Assembly: GCA_902362725.1 (NCBI GenBank)
Contig: CABIXM010000016.1
Span: 10,425-74,424, forward strand
Origin: Clostridiaceae bacterium
GTDB taxonomy: Bacteria; Bacillota; Clostridia; Lachnospirales; Lachnospiraceae
DNA: 64,000 nt
Reading direction: 5' to 3'
Part shown: positions 26,300 through 35,279 of the stretch, piece by piece
Position numbering within the stretch: the stretch's first letter is position 1
Layout: each line of letters opens with the position of its first letter
Program-made: the position numbers and the translations under genes
Notes under the pieces: model-generated
The model's database searches: none
Told to the model about the DNA's origin: nothing
What the model saw: only the letters and a program-made list of their open reading frames with translations

Positions 26300-27211
26300 A
26301 TGAGTGAAGCGATTAAAAATAGATACGAGTTCGTGATATTATTTGACGTGGAAAATGGAAATCCAAATGGCGACCCCGACGCAGGCAATATGCCCAGAAT
26401 CGATCCGGAGAGTGGACTGGGACTGGTAACAGATGTTTGCCTGAAGCGCAAGATTCGCAATTATGTGGAAACGGTAAAAGAGGATGCGCAGGGATATAAA
26501 ATTTACATCAAAGAGTCTGTACCTTTGAACCGCAGTGACAGAGAGGCCTGCGCAGATCTGGGAATCAGGGAAACAGAGGAAAAAAAGGTAACGGAAGAAT
26601 TGAAGAAATTAAAGAAAGATGATCCGGACGCAGATCTTAAGCTGAAGGATTATATGTGCCGGAATTTCTATGACATTCGTACTTTTGGAGCCGTAATGAC
26701 TACTTTTGTCAAAGCCTCTTTGAACTGTGGTCAGGTAAGAGGTCCTGTTCAGATTGGTTTCGCCCGCAGCGTTGATCCGATTATCGGTCAGGAGGTGACA
26801 ATTACGAGAGTTGCTATCACTACTGAAAAAGATGCGGAAAACAAAAATACAGAAATGGGCAGAAAGACGATCGTTCCTTATGGACTTTATCGCGCGGAGG
26901 GATATATTTCTGCAAATCTGGCGCGAAAAGTAACCGGCTTTTCGGAAGAAGATCTGGAACTGTTGTGGGAAGCAATTCTCAATATGTTTGAAATAGATCA
27001 TTCTGCTGCAAGGGGAAATATGGCAGTACGGGAGTTGATTGTCTTTAAGCACAGTAAGGAATTGGGAGATTGTCCGGCGTACAAATTATTCGATGCGGTA
27101 GAAGTAAAGAGAAAGGAAGATGTGGAATACCCCAAAAAATATCAGGATTATATCGTAACGGTTCACAAAGAACAGATTCCTGATTCCGTAGAAGTAAGAA
27201 GGATAAATTGA
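26300..27211 (+). CDS. cas7: Cas7c/Csd2, crRNA backbone subunit
   Basis: Forms the helical backbone of the type I-C Cascade along the crRNA spacer. The 303-residue RAMP-fold protein shows the Csd2 opening YEFVILFDVENGNPNGDP and the central YDIRTFGAVM. It also has the VRGPVQIGFARSVDPI motif. GGGGAGG upstream of the ATG is a good ribosome site. It overlaps the cas4 start by one base. Confidence 0.95.
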   Translation: MSEAIKNRYEFVILFDVENGNPNGDPDAGNMPRIDPESGLGLVTDVCLKRKIRNYVETVKEDAQGYKIYIKESVPLNRSDREACADLGIRETEEKKVTEELKKLKKDDPDADLKLKDYMCRNFYDIRTFGAVMTTFVKASLNCGQVRGPVQIGFARSVDPIIGQEVTITRVAITTEKDAENKNTEMGRKTIVPYGLYRAEGYISANLARKVTGFSEEDLELLWEAILNMFEIDHSAARGNMAVRELIVFKHSKELGDCPAYKLFDAVEVKRKEDVEYPKKYQDYIVTVHKEQIPDSVEVRRIN

Positions 27212-27873
27212 TGGAATACACAGAAGACGATTATCTTATGATATCCGGAATTCAGCATTTCAGGTTCTGTAAAAGGCAGTGGGCGTTGATTCACATAGAA
27301 CAGCAGTGGGCAGAGAATGAACACACAGTTATTGGTGAATTGATGCATAAAAAAGTACACGATCCCTATCTTACAGAAAAACGAAAAGATATCATCATTG
27401 CGCGGGCTATGCCGGTGGCGTCCAGAAAAATGGGCGTCACTGGTGAATGCGACGTAGTAGAGTTTCACCGATGTGAGGAGGGAATTCGCCTGTATGGACA
27501 TCGAGGCAACTTTTCTGTTTATCCGATAGAATACAAAAAAGGAAAGCCTAAAATTACGGAAGAAGACAGATTGCAGCTGACCGCACAGGCAATGTGCCTG
27601 GAGGAAATGCTTTCCACGCATATTTCAGAGGGGGCTTTGTTCTACGGGGAAACAAGACGGCGTGAACCTGTGAAAATAACGGAAGAGCTCCGCAATGAAG
27701 TAAAAGAAATGTTTCAGGAGATGCATCAATATTATAAGCGACAGTATACGCCGAAGGTAAAACCGGGCAAGAAATGTACAGCATGCTCGTTGAAAGATGT
27801 CTGCCTTCCAAAACTTGGAAAAAACGGTTCTGTGAAAATGTATCTGGACCAGGCGCTGGAGGAAGATGTATGA
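27211..27873 (+). CDS. cas4: Cas4, PAM-selecting exonuclease
   Basis: Trims and orients new spacers so that they come from sites with the right PAM. The 220-residue RecB-type nuclease has Cys in FRFCKRQWALI near residue 20. Nuclease residues lie in GECDVVEF and YPIEYKKGK, and a C-terminal CTACSLKDVC completes the iron-sulfur ligands. It overlaps cas7 by one base and cas1 by four. Since cas1 downstream carries an early stop, Cas4 may no longer be used for adaptation. Confidence 0.93.
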   Translation: MEYTEDDYLMISGIQHFRFCKRQWALIHIEQQWAENEHTVIGELMHKKVHDPYLTEKRKDIIIARAMPVASRKMGVTGECDVVEFHRCEEGIRLYGHRGNFSVYPIEYKKGKPKITEEDRLQLTAQAMCLEEMLSTHISEGALFYGETRRREPVKITEELRNEVKEMFQEMHQYYKRQYTPKVKPGKKCTACSLKDVCLPKLGKNGSVKMYLDQALEEDV

Positions 27874-28901
27874 AAAAATTATTGAACACGTTATATGTTA
27901 CTTCCGAAAACAGTTATCTGTCATTAGACGGTGAGAATATTGTTATTTATGAGAAGGAAAGCGAACTGGGAAGAGTCCCGTTGCATAATCTGGAAGGAAT
28001 TGTATCCTTTGGTTATCGTGGAACCAGTCCGGCGCTTATGGGAGCCTGCGCAGAAAAAAATATTTCCCTGTGCTATATGACTCCTCAGGGGAAATTCCTG
28101 GCGCGCGTTACAGGAAAAACACGGGGAAATGTAGTTCTGCGTAAGCAGCAGTACGAGAGCAGTAACGACGATACAATCGCGCTGGAGATTGCTAAGAGTT
28201 GCATTCTGGGAAAGGTACATAATGCGCGCTGGGTTCTGGAGCGGGCTATTCGGGATCACGCTATGCAGATAGATGCGGAGCGTGTAAAAAAGGCGTCTGA
28301 ACTGTTAAAAAATTCTATTGCGATGGTTCGGAGCAGTACATCAAAGGACGAACTCAGAGGATATGAAGGAGAAGCGGCCAGTATTTACTTTGGAGTATTT
28401 GACGAACTGATCCTGCAGCAGAAAAAGGATTTTACGTTTCAGGGCAGGAATAGAAGACCGCCTATGGATAAGATGAATGCAATGCTGTCATTTGTTTATA
28501 CATTGCTGACCAATATGGAGACGTCTGCACTGGAAAGTGTAGGGCTGGATCCCTGTGTCGGTTACCTTCATACAGAACGACCCGGCAGAGTTTCGTTAGC
28601 ACTGGATATGATGGAAGAACTCAGGGCAGTTCTGGCAGATCGGTTTGTGTTGTCGTTAGTGAATAAGAAAATGATTACAGGCAAAAATTTTACATAGAAG
28701 GAAAACGGTGCGGTACTTCTTGATGACAATGGACGCAGACTGATATTGACGGAATGGCAGAACAGAAAAAAGGAGTTCATAACGCATCCGTTTTTACAGG
28801 AAAAGGTGGAGTGGGGAATGGTTCCTTATGTTCAGGCAATGTTGCTGGCACGTTTTTTGCGTGGCGATTTGGATGGCTATCCGGTTTTTCTGTGGAAATG
28901 A
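27870..28901 (+). pseudogene. cas1: cas1 with in-frame TAG (integrase of CRISPR adaptation)
   Basis: Cas1 inserts new spacers together with Cas2. The frame starting MKKLLNTLYVTSEN is interrupted by one TAG at 28695-28697, after residue 275. The same frame then continues with [24 protein letters not shown] and [14 protein letters not shown] to a TGA at 28899-28901. The total of 344 codons with the normal stop is exactly the usual Cas1c length, so a point change, probably CAG to TAG, is the only lesion visible. The catalytic Glu, His and Asp lie before the stop, but the last 68 residues would be lost. Suppression or a sequencing error would restore it. Confidence 0.9.
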
Positions 28902-28909
28902 GGTGTGGA

Positions 28910-29200
28910 ATGTTAGTATTAATTACGTATGATGTGAATACCGAAAATGCGGCCGGAAAGACAAGGCTGCGGAAAGTCGCAAAGCAGTGTGTCAATTATG
29001 GCAGAAGAGTGCAAAATTCGGTATTTGAGTGCCTCCTGGATAATGCGCAGAGTATTACCTTGAAAGCAATCCTTGCGGATATTATTGATCCAGAGAAGGA
29101 TAGTCTTCGCATTTATTATTTAGGAAACAAATATCAAACAAAGATAGAACATATTGGAGTAGACAGAGGGATTGCTGCAGATCAGACGCTTATTTTATAA
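28910..29200 (+). CDS. cas2: Cas2, adaptation endonuclease-like subunit
   Basis: Structural partner of Cas1 in spacer integration. The 96-residue ferredoxin-like protein starts MLVLITYDVNTENAAGKTRL and has VQNSVFECLLDNAQ, as in type I-C Cas2. The start at 28910 has GAGGTGTGG just upstream and lies eight bases after the ancestral cas1 stop. It is the last cas gene before the leader. Confidence 0.94.
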   Translation: MLVLITYDVNTENAAGKTRLRKVAKQCVNYGRRVQNSVFECLLDNAQSITLKAILADIIDPEKDSLRIYYLGNKYQTKIEHIGVDRGIAADQTLIL

Positions 29201-29365
29201 GTTCGGTGCGAAAGCCAATGACACATAAATGGACTGAGGGATTCGCACCTGAAAATAAGTCATGGAATGCTTAAATATGTTCTGTAAAATCGAAATGTTT
29301 AATGATTTTAAAAGTTTTAAACAATTTTTGCTGAGAATTAGATAAGATTTTAGGTAAAAATTGCT
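29201..29365 (+). promoter_or_regulatory. CRISPR leader
   Basis: AT-rich 165 bases between cas2 and the first repeat. It starts with an inverted pair GGTGCGAA/TTCGCACC (about 29204-29250). The leader must be on this side because repeats here are uniform while those at the far end are degenerate. It should hold the array promoter and the signals for spacer insertion. Confidence 0.75.
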
Positions 29366-32074
29366 GTCGCTCCCCTCGCGGGGGGCGTGGATTGAAATAT
29401 TTGCTTTCGGTGTTGTTAATTCGAAAGGATTGGTCGCTCCCCTCGCGGGGGGCGTGGATTGAAATCACTAACCTCAACAGGATACGTGCGAAGAGAGGTC
29501 GTCGCTCCCCTCGCGGGGGGCGTGGATTGAAATCAAAAAGTAATTGATGTGGACTGCGTGCCAATTTAGTCGCTCCCCTCGCGGGGGGCGTGGATTGAAA
29601 TCTGTCGGAGCTGGGCTATAACAACACGAATTACAGTCGCTCCCCTCGCGGGGGGCGTGGATTGAAATAATGCAAGTACGAATGACGATGGAAGCGACGT
29701 GTGTCGCTCCCCTCGCGGGGGGCGTGGATTGAAATCGCGAATATGAGGACACGCTGACAACGCCTGTGAAGTCGCTCCCCTCGCGGGGGGCGTGGATTGA
29801 AATGCTAACTCCAAGTATTGATTCTGCAAGACGTTCACCGTCGCTCCCCTCGCGGGGGGCGTGGATTGAAATCACCGCAAAAACCGGGAGGGGTGGCTTG
29901 TGACTAGTCGCTCCCCTCGCGGGGGGCGTGGATTGAAATTACGGCACAATCGAACAGTTTCGGGGAAAAGTTAGTCGCTCCCCTCGCGGGGGGCGTGGAT
30001 TGAAATTCTTACTCAATGTAAACTCCCCCATTCATAGCGTGTCGCTCCCCTCGCGGGGGGCGTGGATTGAAATGTGCCAAAATGTATTATAATACTGGCC
30101 AAGCGCATGTCGCTCCCCTCGCGGGGGGCGTGGATTGAAATTTGATATCGAAACTGCGAGCGCATGGGACAATATGGTCGCTCCCCTCGCGGGGGGCGTG
30201 GATTGAAATTAAATCATTGAACAACGATTTCGGGTGGAACGTGTCGCTCCCCTCGCGGGGGGGCGTGGATTGAAATTCAAACTCGTTGCCATAATACATT
30301 ACCTCTCTTTGTCGCTCCCCTCGCGGGGGGCGTGGATTGAAATTTCCGAAACTCTCTGGAGCGACTTGCAGGGGATGGTCGCTCCCCTCGCGGGGGGCAT
30401 GGATTGAAATCTATTGTAATGTGCGGGTTATTGTTCTGGTACAGTCGCTCCCCTCGCGGGGGGCGTGGATTGAAATCGGATCTCGTTTGTGTCCTGCAAG
30501 TGTACCCTCGTCGCTCCCCTCGCGGGGGGCGTGGATTGAAATTGTACAGTCACAACGTTGCGCAGGTCGGTTATAGTCGCTCCCCTCGCGGGGGGCGTGG
30601 ATTGAAATAATGATGGAACAACTACGCGGCACACGCCGTTTACGTCGCTTCCCTCGCGGGGGGCGTGGATTGAAATTGTCAGAGTTGGGCTATAACAACA
30701 CGAATTACAAGTCGCTCCCCTCGCGGGGGGCGTGGATTGAAATTCTTCCGGATCCTCATCCGGATAACGGCGATCCAGTCGCTCCCCTCGCGGGGGGCGT
30801 GGATTGAAATAGAAAAGTCATCGTGAATCCGTCCGCAAAAGTTGTCGCTCCCCTCGCGGGGGGCGTGGATTGAAATGAGCGCTTTTATAACGACGTCCAG
30901 GATCTGAATGTCGCTCCCCTCGCGGGGGGCGTGGATTGAAATAATCCTCGCAGTGCACCGCGGATCGCACCCTCCGTCGCTCCCCTCGCGGGAGCGTGGA
31001 TTGAAATCTCTGTGTTGACGGACAACCCTAATTCTGCGCAGTCGCTCCCCTCGCGGGAGCGTGGATTGAAATAATCCTCGCAGTGCACCGCGGATCGCAC
31101 CCTCCAGTCGCTCCCCTCGCGGGAGCGTGGATTGAAATGTTTCGGACTGGAAGGAACTGAAAATGTAACAGCCGTCGCTCCCCTCGCGGGAGCGTGGATT
31201 GAAATTTCCACAACTGCGAGAAATGCCGACAACATTTCGTCGCTCCCCTCGCGGGAGCGTGGATTGAAATGGTCTATAAATGTGTATTGTTTCGCCGTCA
31301 TTCAAAGTCGCTCCCCTCGCGGGAGCGTGGATTGAAATTTCAGCGAAAGATCTATGTGCTGAAATCCCACAAGGTCGCTCCCCTCGCGGGAGCGTGGATT
31401 GAAATTTCCAGCCTCATTTTTTCGTCCGTCCACCACTCCGTCGCTCCCCTCGCGGGAGCGTGGATTGAAATAGGACTGCAACAGGCTTCTGCGCCGGGTG
31501 GATCTTCGTCGCTCCCCTCGCGGGAGCGTGGATTGAAATCCGAACATACAGGATATCTCCCGGCTTGTACGGTGTCGCTCCCCTCGCGGGAGCGTGGATT
31601 GAAATGTGGAAGCTCTTATTGAGCGTGAAAGCCGATGGAAAGTCGCTCCCCTCGCGGGAGCGCGGATTGAAATAACCGGGACCGATTTATCCTGAACAGC
31701 ATTACGGTGGTCGCTCCCCTCGCGGGAGCGTGGATTGAAATATATAGGATTTCTCTTGTATCCGTATCGCTCATGTCGCTCCCCTCGCGGGAGCGTGGAT
31801 TGAAATTGGAGGATTCAAATGAGTAAAATATATATTACGGCAGTCGCTCCCCTCGCGGGAGCGTGGATTGAAATCAGTTAGAGGGTTTGTATAGCGTTCC
31901 ACAAACTGTCGCTCCCCTCACGGGAGCGTGGATTGAAATACGATGTTATCTATTCTTTTGGCAATGTGGACTGGTGTCGCTCCCCTCGCAGGGGCGTGGA
32001 TTGAAATGTTATATTATATAATTCAGAAAACGTTGAAGCGAAGTCGCTCCCCTTGCGGGAGCGAGGATTGGAAT
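29366..32074 (+). CRISPR. Type I-C CRISPR array, 41 repeats and 40 spacers
   Basis: Repeats start GTCGCTCCCCTCGCGGG and end GTGGATTGAAAT; spacers are 33-36 bases. By hand count the first 24 repeats (29366-30942) are 33 nt with a GGGGGGC arm; the copy at 30243 has one extra G. The last 17 (30976-32074) are 32 nt with a GGGAGC arm, giving a perfect GCTCCC/GGGAGC stem. Single-base variants occur at 30378, 30644, 31642 and 31908, and the last two repeats (31976, 32043) are clearly worn. The spacer at 30943 recurs at 31073, and that at 29602 nearly recurs at 30677. Confidence 0.98.
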
Positions 32075-32229
32075 TTGTAATATACCACATTATATTTGTC
32101 GAACAAAAATATTTGACGATGATGTAAAATTATGCTAGTCTGAATTTATCATCATTATCTGAAAAAGTTCAGGGAGTGAATCACTCCAAATATTCCAGAG
32201 ATTGTGAGCCCACAAAAGATAGCGACGCC

Positions 32230-32258
32230 TTTACTTTGGCATAAGAATCAAATATAAT
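32230..32258 (+). promoter_or_regulatory. Promoter, first copy of a duplicated segment
   Basis: TTTACT, 17 bases, TATAAT, inside a stretch CGACGCCTTTACTTT that recurs at about 32757-32771 before the RpiR gene. The region 32075-32295 shows no gene apart from codons in frame with the Uma2-like piece. Confidence 0.65.
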
Positions 32259-32295
32259 AAAGGAAGGAGAACAGGCAGAGCTGATAGATGGACAA

Positions 32296-32748
32296 ATGTA
32301 CATGTTGGCGACACCCAGTACAAGACACCAGAGATTATCGCATTTCTTGCTTAGAAAGATAGATTCCTATATTGAATCGAAAAAGGGGAAGTGCGAGGTG
32401 TTTTATGCACCGTTTGGTGTGTTCCTGAAAAATGAAAAATGGGGAGAGGATTTTGTAGAACCAGATCTTATGGTAATATGCGATCCGAATAAGGTAGACG
32501 AAAAAGGCTGTCACGGAGCACCCGATTGGGTGATAGAGATAGTCTCTCTTTCCAGCAGAATGAGGGATTACCTGCAAAAAGCAAACCTGTACATGAACAA
32601 TGGTGTCCGGGAATACTGGATTGTGGATCCGGTGCGCGAGGTGACCGTAGTTTATAAGCGCGAGGAAGAAGGATTCCCGGTAATATACAAATTCGGCGAG
32701 CCGGTAAAGGCAGGGATATACGAGGACCTTGAGATTACGATAGAGTAG
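32296..32748 (+). CDS. Uma2-like (DUF820) restriction-endonuclease-fold protein, N-truncated
   Basis: A 150-residue piece of a PD-(D/E)XK-fold Uma2 protein: STRHQRLSHFLLRKI, then the conserved VEPDLMVICDP, the PDWVIEIVS catalytic strand and the YWIVDP segment. The same frame is open upstream to 32245 and reads ELIDGQMYM, the family's usual lead-in, but no start codon with a ribosome site is there. So the usual first 30-50 residues are missing and the gene is probably a remnant. If translated from the ATG at 32296, it has little ribosome-site support. Uma2 function is unknown. Confidence 0.7.
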   Translation: MYMLATPSTRHQRLSHFLLRKIDSYIESKKGKCEVFYAPFGVFLKNEKWGEDFVEPDLMVICDPNKVDEKGCHGAPDWVIEIVSLSSRMRDYLQKANLYMNNGVREYWIVDPVREVTVVYKREEEGFPVIYKFGEPVKAGIYEDLEITIE

Positions 32749-32763
32749 GAGAGATTCGACGCC

Positions 32764-32792
32764 TTTACTTTCACTCAGAGATCAAATATAAT
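32764..32792 (+). promoter_or_regulatory. Promoter of the RpiR gene, second copy of the segment
   Basis: TTTACT (32764-32769), 17 bases, TATAAT (32787-32792), closely matching the promoter at 32230-32258. Confidence 0.7.
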
Positions 32793-32827
32793 GGAGAAAG
32801 AAACGGAAGCGTGCAGGGGGGATACAT

Positions 32828-33577
32828 GTGGAGAAGTTTATCGGTGAGTATGAAAATTTAACAGACAGTGAAAGAAATGTTTTTACGTATGTATTTCAGA
32901 ACCAGGAAAAAGTTTCTGTTATGAAGATAAATGATCTGGCTGAAGAGACGGCGGTTTCAAAAACAGTTGTGATTAATATGTGTCAGAAATTGGGGTTTGA
33001 TGGCTTTGGAGATCTGAAATATTATTTAAAAGGCAGGCAGGAAGAACAGAGCCAAAGAACCTATGAGGATATACAATTTCAGTGTCTTGATCAGGTAAAG
33101 AAGACGATGGCAGTGGTAGATCGGCAGTGTCTGAAAAGGGTGGCGTCTGCTATTATCAAGACAAAAACAGTATATATTGTTGCCAGAGGAACAAGTAAAG
33201 CTGCGGCAGATTATCTGGAACATTTACTTTTACTGATAGGAATTAAGTGTATTAATTTACGGGATTACAATCTGAATTCTACAGTTATCAAAAAAATTAA
33301 TATGAACGAATCTGTAATTTTAATTTCTTTATCAGGCGAAACAAGAAAAATAGTCGAAGTGGCAAGAATTGCAAAAGCCAGATCTGCAACGGTAATTGCC
33401 CTGACTGGCTTTTTTTCCAGTACGATTGGACGATTGGCGGATTATACCTTATATTGTTCCGCAGAAAATGCAGATACCAGAGAAAATGATATTAATTCAA
33501 GGCTGGGAATGTTTGTCGTGATTGATATGCTGGTAACAATTGTAAAGGAAATGTACGAAGAAAATATATTTAAATGA
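32828..33577 (+). CDS. RpiR/MurR family sugar-phosphate regulator
   Basis: A 249-residue regulator with an N-terminal helix-turn-helix (about residues 1-75, VSKTVVINMCQKLGFDGFGDLK) and a C-terminal SIS domain (about 100-230) that binds a phosphosugar. GTG at 32828 is the likely start with GGGGGG upstream; the ATG two bases earlier is out of frame. It lies ahead of the alpha-glucoside PTS and phospho-glucosidase genes and most likely controls them in response to the phosphorylated disaccharide. Confidence 0.88.
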   Translation: MEKFIGEYENLTDSERNVFTYVFQNQEKVSVMKINDLAEETAVSKTVVINMCQKLGFDGFGDLKYYLKGRQEEQSQRTYEDIQFQCLDQVKKTMAVVDRQCLKRVASAIIKTKTVYIVARGTSKAAADYLEHLLLLIGIKCINLRDYNLNSTVIKKINMNESVILISLSGETRKIVEVARIAKARSATVIALTGFFSSTIGRLADYTLYCSAENADTRENDINSRLGMFVVIDMLVTIVKEMYEENIFK

Positions 33578-33603
33578 AAATGGCAGAAATGACATAAGTC
33601 AGA

Positions 33604-33650
33604 AGTTGTGACATTAGTATTGAAAAACAATCTATGTCACAGCTTTTTTA
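33604..33650 (+). terminator. Terminator between the RpiR and PTS genes
   Basis: Stem AGTTGTGACAT/ATGTCACAGCT (one wobble) and a run of six or more T. The PTS genes may therefore have their own promoter, or this may act as an attenuator. Confidence 0.75.
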
Positions 33651-33720
33651 TTGTATGGCAGGAAATATCTTTTTATAATTAGTTCATGGTTAACCAAAAA
33701 ATAAGTATGGGAGAAGAAGA

Positions 33721-35277
33721 ATGTTAAAGAAATATAATCAGGCAATACAGAAATTCGGAAGAACCTTGTTATTGCCAATTGGCGTTATGGCGCCAGTAGG
33801 TATGGTATTGGGAATTACGGGAGCTCTTGTACAAAGCTATATGATAGCAAGATTTCCATTTTTAGGGACTCCGGTTGTCAACACGATCTTAGTAAGTATC
33901 AGAACAATTGCAAGTATTATCTTTGATAATATCCCGTTGCTGTTTGCGATGGGCGTCGCATATGGAATGAGTAAGAAAGACAAGGGAATTGCAACATTTG
34001 CCTCTGTTATTGGTTATCTGGTTATGCTGATTGCCATGAATGTGTGGTTGAAGGTAACGGGCAATCTGGCAGATCCGGAAACGATGAGTCAGGTAGGACA
34101 GATTCAAATCCTTGGAATTCAGACGTTAAATATAAACGCGCTGGGCGGAATCGTCGCAGGTCTGATAGCGGCATGGGCTACCGACAAGTTTTATAATCTT
34201 GAGTTACCGGTTGCATTCGCATTTTTTGCGGGTAAAAAATCAGTCTCTATTATCTGTATTCTGCTGATGTCAGCATTTGGTCTGACGGTTCCGTTTGTGT
34301 GGCAGTTCTTTGTAAAGGGACTTACTAAATTATCCGTTATATTTCTGTCTCCGGTAGGACCATTTTTTACAGCAGCAGGGGAAAGGGTATTTATTCCCTT
34401 TGGTCTTCATCATTTATGGAATTCTCTGTTCCGTTTCACGGAAGCTGGAGGAAGTTATGTGATTAACGGTGAAACATATGTAGGCGTGGTTCCGGCCATG
34501 AATGAGATTTTGTTTAATCTTGGACCGTCCAGTGAATATTGGTCCATGATGCCAAAACTGACCAGATTTATGGCACAGCAGCAGATGCTGTGTACAATGT
34601 TTGCATTTCCGGCGATTGCGCTTGCTATGTATCAGACAGCCTATAAGAAAAATAAACCGCTGGTAAAATCATTGATGATCACCTGTGTAGTTACTGCGCT
34701 GTTGGGAAATGTTACGGAACCGTTGGAGTTCTCTTTTGTATTCATTTCTCCAATTCTGTATGTTATTTATGCTTGTATCATAGGAATCGGAGCAGTTGCT
34801 TTGAGCTTTGCCCATGTTGCGATTGGATATATCCGTGGCACCATTTTTGACTTTGCAATTTTTGGTTTATTGTATGAAAAAACAAACTGGATATTCTTTG
34901 TCCTGATCGGTCTTGTCGTGTCAGTTGTAACCTATCTGGTATTTAAATGGTTTATCTTGAAATTCGACATAAAAACGCCGGGACGTGAGGACGCTCCATC
35001 TTTGGACAATACGCTGATTAAAGAAAAGAAGTATGACAAAATTGCGGAGATAGTTATTGAAGCGCTCGGTGGAAAAGAAAATATCAAAAATGTAGATAAT
35101 TGTATCACCCGATTGAGAATTGACGTGGAAGATATTAAGAAAATTGATAAGAAAAAGCTGAGTGAATCAGGCTGCTCAGGCGTATTTTTCCCGGCTCCGC
35201 AGCATATTCATATTGTGTTTGGTCCATTGGTTGAGTTTGTAAGAAATGCAGTAGATGACAGATTGGAGATAAGATAG
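33721..35277 (+). CDS. Alpha-glucoside (maltose-type) PTS EIICB component
   Basis: Imports and phosphorylates an alpha-glucoside such as maltose. The 518-residue protein has an EIIC membrane domain (about residues 1-425, with GVAYGMSKKDKGIATFASVIGYL and PFGLHHLWN). A C-terminal EIIB domain has the phospho-accepting Cys in NCITRLR at about residue 460. There is no EIIA domain, so EIIA-Glc must come from elsewhere. It shares an operon with the GH4 phospho-glucosidase two bases downstream. Confidence 0.9.
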   Translation: MLKKYNQAIQKFGRTLLLPIGVMAPVGMVLGITGALVQSYMIARFPFLGTPVVNTILVSIRTIASIIFDNIPLLFAMGVAYGMSKKDKGIATFASVIGYLVMLIAMNVWLKVTGNLADPETMSQVGQIQILGIQTLNINALGGIVAGLIAAWATDKFYNLELPVAFAFFAGKKSVSIICILLMSAFGLTVPFVWQFFVKGLTKLSVIFLSPVGPFFTAAGERVFIPFGLHHLWNSLFRFTEAGGSYVINGETYVGVVPAMNEILFNLGPSSEYWSMMPKLTRFMAQQQMLCTMFAFPAIALAMYQTAYKKNKPLVKSLMITCVVTALLGNVTEPLEFSFVFISPILYVIYACIIGIGAVALSFAHVAIGYIRGTIFDFAIFGLLYEKTNWIFFVLIGLVVSVVTYLVFKWFILKFDIKTPGREDAPSLDNTLIKEKKYDKIAEIVIEALGGKENIKNVDNCITRLRIDVEDIKKIDKKKLSESGCSGVFFPAPQHIHIVFGPLVEFVRNAVDDRLEIR

Positions 35278-35279
35278 AA

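Noticed and set aside
28695..28697. TAG in cas1 as pyrrolysine or recoding site
   Set aside because: No recoding hairpin or pyl genes are visible in the window, and the neighbouring genes use TAG as ordinary stops (for example 36609-36611 and 63593-63595).
28754..28909. A longer Cas2 frame beginning within cas1
   Set aside because: The upstream part is out-of-frame cas1 sequence; the ATG at 28910 gives the normal 96-residue Cas2 with a ribosome site.
29271..31622. Several open frames inside the CRISPR array on both strands with repeated SIHAPREGSD or SLPSRGAWIEI peptides
   Set aside because: They are translations of the CRISPR repeats, with the repeat length producing the periodic peptide; no ribosome sites or family likeness.
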